Shown piece by piece: positions 58,121 through 64,000 of a stretch of DNA of 64,000 nt. Every line of letters begins with the position of its first letter. Within the stretch, counting starts at the first letter, position 1. Position numbers and translations under genes: made by a program. The DNA lies in the NCBI RefSeq assembly GCF_000590885.1, contig NZ_JFHN01000050.1, positions 1 to 64,000 on the forward strand. The letters are read 5' to 3'. Origin of the DNA: Erwinia mallotivora. Lineage in GTDB: Bacteria; Pseudomonadota; Gammaproteobacteria; Enterobacterales; Enterobacteriaceae. The notes beneath the pieces are model-generated. The model had not been told where the DNA came from. It saw nothing but the letters and a program-made list of their open reading frames with translations, and did no database searches.

Positions 58121-59248
58121 TCAGAAGAACCTGAACAGGGGAGCAATGCTGTAACCATTTACCGACTGAACGGAAAGGATCGTGTTATAAGCCAGATAAT
58201 AGGTGGTCATGCCCGCCAGCAAAATAAAGTTCAGAATTGGATTCCTGATCCGCGTCATTAAGAAAGCCAGCAACAGCGGCTCGGTGTGTAAAAACAGGTT
58301 CCCTACCCTGCCTCCCAGAATTGAGAAGTCAGAGAAGATAATACGAATTGCGGCCCCGGCGGAATAGGCCATCAGCAGGATATAAACCAGCCGGTCTTTG
58401 GCTTCAATAAGCGGTTTACGGAAATAAACCAGGGTGAAGAAAATAATAAAGGCAATGTTTTTGAAATTCGCCAGACTGAATACCGGCAATGCCGCATCAA
58501 ACTCCGTTCCGCTATAGGCCATTGCCCGATCGCCGAGGTTAGGCACAATCCCCAGCGAATCAAGGAACAGCTTTTTACCGCCTACCAGGCCCAATGGGAT
58601 CGCGGCGAAAACCATGATGATGCCAAAGTATCTCCGCTCTTTGATAAACAGGAACGGTGCCACCACCACGGTGACAAATCCGGTAGATTGTGATTGCGAA
58701 CTCAGCAGCAGAAAAATAAATGCAACCACATAACGACGGCCCGCAGCAGTACAAATTGCGGCCACCGCAAAGGCGCTGGAAAGACCAAAGCGGATTTGAT
58801 TCATGTCTTTATTGATAAACAGGTGTGCAGAATAAAGACACAGTGAACACAGAATTAATGGCGAGTATTTTTTAAATACCCATGCATTGGTCGATACCGC
58901 AACAAAGGCGATAAACAGCAGAAAATAGTAGCTTTCATGGGTAAACCAGCTCAGCACCCATGCCAGTAGCATAAACACATTTTCATAGCGGTAGATATCC
59001 GCTACAGCAGCAAACCCACTCATACTGGTTTGACGGGAAAAATCGTGGAAGAACCCCAGATATTGCCAGTCGTCTATGCCTGAGTTTGGCCCACGCATTC
59101 CTGCCAGCAGGATGAGTATGAGCGTGCCGATAAAAAAGAAATAGGTAACGATAATTTTGGTTTTGGGCTGCGTTAACTGGTTAATGGTCGCCAGTTCAAA
59201 AATACAAAATACGAGCAGTGTGTAACTTATTACCCAGTATATGGCCAT
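58121..59248 (-). CDS. Exopolysaccharide polymerase (EpsG-family Wzy, AmsC-like)
   Basis: 375 residues from the ATG at 59248 behind GGGGAAAAG; an in-frame TTG at 59260 is less likely. About ten membrane segments. After the second span comes LAGMRGPNSGIDDWQYLGFF, matching the arginine/aspartate loop of EpsG-type polymerases. Joins repeat units in the periplasm in the Wzx/Wzy route. AmsC of amylovoran is the likely counterpart by position. Between two GT2 genes. Confidence 0.82.
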   Translation of the reverse strand: MAIYWVISYTLLVFCIFELATINQLTQPKTKIIVTYFFFIGTLILILLAGMRGPNSGIDDWQYLGFFHDFSRQTSMSGFAAVADIYRYENVFMLLAWVLSWFTHESYYFLLFIAFVAVSTNAWVFKKYSPLILCSLCLYSAHLFINKDMNQIRFGLSSAFAVAAICTAAGRRYVVAFIFLLLSSQSQSTGFVTVVVAPFLFIKERRYFGIIMVFAAIPLGLVGGKKLFLDSLGIVPNLGDRAMAYSGTEFDAALPVFSLANFKNIAFIIFFTLVYFRKPLIEAKDRLVYILLMAYSAGAAIRIIFSDFSILGGRVGNLFLHTEPLLLAFLMTRIRNPILNFILLAGMTTYYLAYNTILSVQSVNGYSIAPLFRFF

Positions 59249-59291
59249 TCTTTTCCCCAAAAAGTCAGTGTAGTAAGGTTAAACACTGACA

Positions 59292-60197
59292 CTATTTTCC
59301 GCCCAGACGCGCTCTGATTTTATCCTTCAGACGATTGATAAAGTAGGTGCGGTTATCTTTATTAGTTAAGAAGAAATAGCGGACGAAACTGAGAGTGGCC
59401 TGAAAAGATTTGCCATCCATTTTGTATCGCAGAGGCAACTTATAGGCTTTATAGGTGTTAATATCACGCTGGGTAAGCCAGGGCTTCATGTTATCCAGCC
59501 AGAAAAAGGAATATTTAACCGACTCCCCTTTCTGCTTTGATCCAAATTTACTGACTAAATGATAGTTTGCCAGCGGCGTGGCAATCATTACAAATTTATA
59601 GCCTTTTTTATCAGCACGAATACAGAAGTCGTAATCCTGGTGACGGATGTATTTGGGATCAAACTGGATGTCCAGGGCATATTCCCGCTTCAGAACAATG
59701 GTGCTGGTCTGAATAAAACCATAACAACCAAACAGGTATTCCGCCACGGTCTCATTTTCAGAAACCGGCTGCATCGGCATCACCTTCAGAAACTCACCGT
59801 CCTGAATGATATTTACCTGACTGTAAATAATCGTTTTCTCTCTGCCCTGCGCGTCAAGTTCGGCAATGGTATGCAACGACTGTTGTAATTTTTCCGGATG
59901 CCATTCATCATCCGCATCCAGAAAACAGATGTAGTCGCCTGTCGCCAGCTCAACACCCTTATTACGGGCAGCGGAACCAAACAGTTTTTCCTGAGAAAGC
60001 ACCAGCTGAATTTTAAGCTGACTGTATTTCTCTGCCCTGACTACCTCGGCGAGCTTTTCTGCATCGGCGGATTTATCGTCAATGATGATGACTTCGAAAT
60101 TTTGATAAGTCTGCGCGGCCACACAATCCAGGGTGGTCACGATCGATTCAGCAGCATTGTAGGCCGGAATAACAATCGAGAAGAAAATATCCTTCAT
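59292..60197 (-). CDS. amsB: Glycosyltransferase 2 of the exopolysaccharide operon (AmsB-like)
   Basis: 301 residues from the ATG at 60197; a longer frame reaches 60254 with no better ribosome site. GT2 motifs FSIVIPAYNAAESIVTTLDC, VIIIDDKSADAEKLAEV and FLDADDEWHPEKLQQS. It is the first glycosyltransferase after wzc, the amsB position, and probably adds the second or third sugar of the repeat unit. A strong 12-13-bp stem-loop separates it from wzc. Confidence 0.83.
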   Translation of the reverse strand: MKDIFFSIVIPAYNAAESIVTTLDCVAAQTYQNFEVIIIDDKSADAEKLAEVVRAEKYSQLKIQLVLSQEKLFGSAARNKGVELATGDYICFLDADDEWHPEKLQQSLHTIAELDAQGREKTIIYSQVNIIQDGEFLKVMPMQPVSENETVAEYLFGCYGFIQTSTIVLKREYALDIQFDPKYIRHQDYDFCIRADKKGYKFVMIATPLANYHLVSKFGSKQKGESVKYSFFWLDNMKPWLTQRDINTYKAYKLPLRYKMDGKSFQATLSFVRYFFLTNKDNRTYFINRLKDKIRARLGGK

Positions 60198-60260
60198 TCT
60201 CAGGTACCTTTTTTTTCGTCCAGACAAAGCGGCCCGGAAAACACACGAATTCAAAATGAA

Positions 60261-60297
60261 TAAGGAACCTTTTGTCAGCAGATAAAAAGGTTCCTTA
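60261..60297 (-). repeat. Stem-loop between wzc and the first glycosyltransferase gene
   Basis: Thirteen-base inverted repeat TAAGGAACCTTTT/AAAAGGTTCCTTA (60261-60273, 60285-60297) with an 11-base loop, just after wzc. No T-tract beyond the stem. Similar stem-loops after wzc attenuate group 1 capsule operons, as I recall for E. coli K30. Confidence 0.7.
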
Positions 60298-60304
60298 TGA
60301 TTAC

Positions 60305-62488
60305 TTAGCTTTTTGCATCCTGTTTATAGCTGTAGTCGTAATAATCGTAGCCATAACCAAACGCATTCGACGCTTTGCGAACCACGGCATTCAGAATGAC
60401 ACCTTTAATGTCGATACCATTCTGCATAAACCGGCGGTAGCTGAATTCCACTTCCTTCAGCGTGTTAGTCTCGAAGCGAACCACCATCAGTGACGTTCCG
60501 GCCAGCTTACCAATGATCGAGGCATCGGTAACGGCAAGAATTGGCGGTGTATCAATCAGTACCAGGTCGTAATTCATGCTCGCCCAGTGCAGCAGTTCGT
60601 TCATGCGGTTGTGCATTAACAGTTCAGAGGGGTTCGGCGGCACCTGACCACGGGGAAGGAAATCAAATCCCCAGGCACCCTTCTGGACCAGCTCGCTGCT
60701 GAACTCCGTTTTGCCTGACAGCACGTCAGACAGGCCTGTTTTATTGTTTGCACCCAGCAGTTGATGGGTGTAACCCCGACGCATATCACCATCAATCAGC
60801 AACACTTTCTGATCGGCTTTTGCCACCAGCGTCGCAAGGTTCGAACAGATAAACGTTTTCCCGATGCCCGGACTGGCCCCGGTGATCATCAGAATGTTGT
60901 TTTTAGCTTCCATCATGGCGAAATGCAGGCTGGTACGCAGGCTGCGAATTGCTTCGATAGAAAGATCGGTTGGATTGCCGAGTGCCAGCAGTGAGTTAGT
61001 TGCGTCAACCTTGCCATGCCCCGTACGACGCGCCAACATATCGCCATCGCGTTTGCTCTGCCACTCAGAAAGAGGAACGCTGGCATACACATTGATCCCG
61101 CGCTCTTCCAGCTCATCAGGACGCTCAATACCATGATGAAACAGGGCTTTCAGCAGAATGACACCCACGGAGACCATCATGCCCAGGATCATACTGGCCA
61201 GCACCACGAGGAGTTTCTTCGGTGCAACGGGCGCTGCGGCCGTTTCTGCCGGGTCTACGATGCGCACATCACCAACCGTGCTGGCTTTGCTGATATTCAG
61301 TTCCTGCTGACGATTCAGCAATTGCATGTAGATTTCCTGACCGGACTGAACATCACGTGTCAGGCGCACAATTTCCTGCTGGGTCTGAGGCATCTGACCA
61401 ATTTTCTGGTTAACACGCTTCTGCTCATCAACCAGCGTCTGACGTTTCTCCAACAGCGCACGATAGGTTGGGTGATCTTTGGTAAATAACTGGGAAACTT
61501 CAGCTTCACGGAAGGTCAGCTCATTCAGCTGACTCTGGATACTGACAGAGGAGTCCAGCGCCGATTTCGCTTCCATAGACATATCTACAGAGTCATTCTG
61601 GCGGCGGAAGGTGTTGAGCTTATCTTCTGCCTCATCCAGTTTGGCACGTACGTCCGGCAGCTGAATCTTCAAAAACTCCAGACTTTTCTGCGCTTCAGCC
61701 GATTTGCGATCGATATTCTGATCAACATAATTGGTGACGATCTGGTTCAGTACCCGGCTAATCTGCACCGGATCTTCACCCAAATACTCCAGCCCCAGAA
61801 CGCCGGTATCTTTGCCTTTATCGGCAACGGTGAGATTGTTAGTCACCAGGCTGATAGCCTGTAAATCGGTCAGTTTGGTCACGGTGAAACTGGTATCAGG
61901 CTTAACCCCAACAATGCTTTTCACCATCATGGTAACGCCGCCATGGTTCTCCAGTTGCCCAACTTTACCTTTAAACAGTTCGTCGCCATCTTTACTGACG
62001 GTGTAACTGTCAGCACCCGTGACCTCAAGGGAAAGCTGCGGTTTTTCCCAGCTTAATGGGACGGAGAGTTGGGTTACGTCCACTTCGCCAGGTTTATTAC
62101 CCAGTAAGCGGGATAAGCCCTTGCCAATAACCGGCAGGTAATTCTGTTGTACCAGTGCATCCAGCCCTAAATCTTTTACCGTCTTGCCAATCACCATACG
62201 TGAGGTAACAATTTCAACCTCGGTGGCTGACATCGGCTGCGCATTTGGCATCATCGACTGAAGATCATTCAGCACCGTATTTACATTTTTGTTTTCCACC
62301 TGCACCATCGCATCGGCGCTGTAAATAGGGGTGGCAAACAGGCTGTACAATGTGCCGAGCAGCATAAATAAAGCCGTAACAGCAACAATAATCCAACGGT
62401 GATCAACAAGTTGTCCCACAATGTGCGCCAGGTCCCACCCGGTGGACTCCTCATGCGACGCTGACGATGCCTTACTCTTTATATTCAT
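60305..62488 (-). CDS. wzc: Tyrosine-protein kinase Wzc (AmsA-like)
   Basis: 727 residues from the ATG at 62488 (GGGATT upstream). An N-terminal Wzz domain with a membrane span at ~32-52, a coiled periplasmic region with SVSIQSQLNELTFREAEV, a second span (~425-450), then a BY-kinase: Walker A GASPGIGKTFICSNLA, Walker A' LLIDGDMRRGYTHQLLG, Walker B LVLIDTPPILAVTDAS. The C-terminal Tyr cluster GYGYDYYDYSYKQDAKS is the autophosphorylated tail. Controls chain polymerisation and export with Wza; dephosphorylated by Wzb. It follows wzb by 12 bp. Confidence 0.96.
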   Translation of the reverse strand: MNIKSKASSASHEESTGWDLAHIVGQLVDHRWIIVAVTALFMLLGTLYSLFATPIYSADAMVQVENKNVNTVLNDLQSMMPNAQPMSATEVEIVTSRMVIGKTVKDLGLDALVQQNYLPVIGKGLSRLLGNKPGEVDVTQLSVPLSWEKPQLSLEVTGADSYTVSKDGDELFKGKVGQLENHGGVTMMVKSIVGVKPDTSFTVTKLTDLQAISLVTNNLTVADKGKDTGVLGLEYLGEDPVQISRVLNQIVTNYVDQNIDRKSAEAQKSLEFLKIQLPDVRAKLDEAEDKLNTFRRQNDSVDMSMEAKSALDSSVSIQSQLNELTFREAEVSQLFTKDHPTYRALLEKRQTLVDEQKRVNQKIGQMPQTQQEIVRLTRDVQSGQEIYMQLLNRQQELNISKASTVGDVRIVDPAETAAAPVAPKKLLVVLASMILGMMVSVGVILLKALFHHGIERPDELEERGINVYASVPLSEWQSKRDGDMLARRTGHGKVDATNSLLALGNPTDLSIEAIRSLRTSLHFAMMEAKNNILMITGASPGIGKTFICSNLATLVAKADQKVLLIDGDMRRGYTHQLLGANNKTGLSDVLSGKTEFSSELVQKGAWGFDFLPRGQVPPNPSELLMHNRMNELLHWASMNYDLVLIDTPPILAVTDASIIGKLAGTSLMVVRFETNTLKEVEFSYRRFMQNGIDIKGVILNAVVRKASNAFGYGYDYYDYSYKQDAKS

Positions 62489-62500
62489 GGATAATCCCAA

Positions 62501-62935
62501 TTATCGGCTTAATGCGTTGACCCATTTCTGGGCAGCGTTTTCAAGTAATACGTACACGGCTTCATAGGCATCGCGGCTTTTTTTATAGGGATCCGCTATT
62601 TCCTGTTGATTAAGCCAGTGGCCAAATAACATGGTCTTGCCACGTACGGAGGGATTAATACGATTGATCTGATCGATATGTCCCTTTTCCATCACCAGCA
62701 ACAAATCGTAATCCCGACACATAGCCGAAGTAAGTTGGCGAGCAACATGCCCCTCCAGTGAAAGGTCATGTTCACTGGCAACACTGCTGGCAGTGTCATC
62801 AGCCGGGTGGTCCACCACGGCATGCAACCCGGCTGACGCAACCTTTTTATTCGGTAACGCCGCTTTGAGCATTCGTTCCCCCGTGGGGGAACGACAGATA
62901 TTGCCGACGCAGACTACCAGGATTGAGTTAATCAT
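62501..62935 (-). CDS. wzb: Low-molecular-weight protein tyrosine phosphatase Wzb (AmsI-like)
   Basis: 144 residues. P-loop CVGNICRSP (Cys9, Arg15) at the N-terminus and the general-acid loop ADPYKKSRDAYE near residue 115 define the family. Dephosphorylates the Tyr tail of Wzc to allow high-molecular-weight polymer synthesis. It starts 15 bp after the wza stop and is followed by wzc. Confidence 0.96.
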   Translation of the reverse strand: MINSILVVCVGNICRSPTGERMLKAALPNKKVASAGLHAVVDHPADDTASSVASEHDLSLEGHVARQLTSAMCRDYDLLLVMEKGHIDQINRINPSVRGKTMLFGHWLNQQEIADPYKKSRDAYEAVYVLLENAAQKWVNALSR

Positions 62936-62950
62936 GGGCTTCTCCGCTGA

Positions 62951-64000
62951 TTACCAGTTATGAATAATTTGCGCATTTTCACTGGCGTTATAGATGCCGG
63001 TAATGGTCGGTACCAGCTGAGAAACCACACGGTTCCAACGCGCCAGTGGCGTCGCGGTGACATAGACGATGTCATAAGGTTGCAGCTGGAACTCTGATCC
63101 CATAACCATGGCGGAAGCATCTTTAACGTTCAGCTGATAAATATTGGCAATACGGGTGCGGTTTGCGCCTTTAATCGGACGAATAACAAAGACACCGGTT
63201 GCATCTGCTGCACCCTGATCCATCCCCTGTGCACTGCCCAGCGCTTCTGCCAGTGTCATACCGCTGCGGTCCATCTTCAGCGTGGCCGGCTGTTTCACTT
63301 CACCCATCACAAAGACTTTCAGATCGTCGTTGCGCGGAACATAAAGGATGTCGCCAGGATAAAGCAGATGATTTTGCGACAGGTCACCATTTTGCATCAG
63401 TGCCTGAAGAGAGATCGGCATTTCACGGCCATTGTGCGTAAGTACCACATTGCGCCAGTCTGCATTCTGCGTCAGGCCACCGGCTGCGTTGACCGCATCA
63501 AGGATAGTCAGAGGAACGTTGGTGATTGGCTGTTGGCCTGAGGTGGTCACTTCACCCGTCACGTAGGCTTTTTGCGATTTGAAAGAGGCAACGCTGACGT
63601 CAACCTGTGGGCTTTCAATATACTGTGCAAGACGTGAAGCGATTTCGCTGCGGATTTCCTGTACGGTCCGCCCTGCCACTTTGACTCGTCCAATGTAGGG
63701 ATAGAAAATAGTGCCATCAGAGTGCACCCAGTTGCCGGTGTCACTGGCGCTACGATACTGCCCCGCCGGGGTGGTTAATTCAGGGTGATCCCAGACGGTG
63801 ACCGTCAGAACATCGCCAATGCCAATGCGATATTCATAGCGCTGCAACTCATTCTGCAATTCCGGATTAGGTCTGGCGACCGTCGGTTTTACACGCAGCT
63901 GCTCTACCAGGCCGGGCGTTAAGGGAAAAACGTTGACGTATTTATCGATATCAAAGTCGCTATCCTGCTGTTTGATAACATCTTTTCCGCTGGTGGAAAG
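62951..64000 (-). CDS. wza: Outer-membrane polysaccharide export protein Wza, partial (AmsH-like)
   Basis: 349 residues of the C-terminal ~90% of Wza; the frame continues without a stop to the window edge, so the signal peptide and lipobox are outside. Visible: [20 protein letters not shown] (PES domain), [32 protein letters not shown] and [20 protein letters not shown] (SLBB domains), [20 protein letters not shown], and the C-terminal amphipathic helix [13 protein letters not shown] that forms the outer-membrane barrel. It exports the polymer through the outer membrane. Closely similar to E. coli Wza. Confidence 0.96.
   Translation of the reverse strand, partial: LSTSGKDVIKQQDSDFDIDKYVNVFPLTPGLVEQLRVKPTVARPNPELQNELQRYEYRIGIGDVLTVTVWDHPELTTPAGQYRSASDTGNWVHSDGTIFYPYIGRVKVAGRTVQEIRSEIASRLAQYIESPQVDVSVASFKSQKAYVTGEVTTSGQQPITNVPLTILDAVNAAGGLTQNADWRNVVLTHNGREMPISLQALMQNGDLSQNHLLYPGDILYVPRNDDLKVFVMGEVKQPATLKMDRSGMTLAEALGSAQGMDQGAADATGVFVIRPIKGANRTRIANIYQLNVKDASAMVMGSEFQLQPYDIVYVTATPLARWNRVVSQLVPTITGIYNASENAQIIHNW

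Overview
The window looks like a chromosomal segment of a member of the Erwiniaceae (Erwinia/Pantoea-like Enterobacterales). The reasons are near-enterobacterial HisG, HisF, HisI, SbcB, PlaP, YeeZ, Gnd and GalF proteins, an amylovoran/stewartan-type exopolysaccharide operon (wza-wzb-wzc followed by ams-like genes and galF-galE), and his and gnd placed beside the surface-polysaccharide genes. No tRNA, rRNA, insertion sequence, prophage or CRISPR array was seen. The genus cannot be fixed from the sequence alone.

Layout. (1) 1-1.5 kb: a predicted membrane-active toxin with a LysM-like start and its overlapping membrane immunity protein. (2) 2.1-9.6 kb: sbcB, the putrescine importer plaP, then a compact putrescine-degradation cluster, puuA divergent from puuD-puuR-puuB; puuC and puuE are not here. 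(3) 9.6-16.8 kb, minus strand: a seven-gene unassigned cassette A (FAD oxidoreductase, degenerate GtrB-like GT2, SDR epimerase, TIM-barrel sugar isomerase, ArnE-like small transporter, dolichyl-phosphate-sugar-synthase-like GT2, large polytopic protein). (4) 17.6-25.8 kb: yeeZ and the complete his operon with its His-rich leader peptide and attenuator. (5) 25.9-28.4 kb: a YeaK-type deacylase, an orphan amino-acid-binding protein and an AstE/AspA-type zinc hydrolase. (6) 28.5-37.4 kb, minus strand: an eight-gene unassigned cassette B with a tandem nucleotidyltransferase, GtrA, GT2, a GDPD-like phosphodiesterase, a membrane-glycosyltransferase/uridine-kinase-like fusion, a HAD phosphatase, a class II aldolase and a polytopic membrane protein. 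(7) 37.8-46.8 kb: gnd, then a rhamnose-based, ABC-transporter-exported O-polysaccharide locus (wzt, wzm, two glycosyltransferases, rfbC-A-D-B) behind a JUMPstart/ops element. (8) 47.6-64 kb: galE, galF and the exopolysaccharide operon, which leaves the window inside wza.

How the parts work together. Most of the window builds surface glycans. galF, galE and rfbABCD supply sugar nucleotides. The O-polysaccharide set uses Wzm/Wzt export and the exopolysaccharide set uses Wzx/Wzy polymerisation with Wza/Wzb/Wzc export. Cassettes A and B both combine a polyprenyl-phosphate-sugar-synthase-like GT2, a small flippase-like protein and large GT-C-like membrane proteins. That is the architecture of gtr and arn glycan-decoration systems, but here it comes with unusual sugar-making enzymes. 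These two cassettes are the best candidates for undescribed biology. In the exopolysaccharide operon an intrinsic terminator, a strong stem-loop and a consensus-perfect Cra operator lie between genes, pointing to internal control. The tailspike-like AmsF protein in this operon looks like a domesticated phage part.
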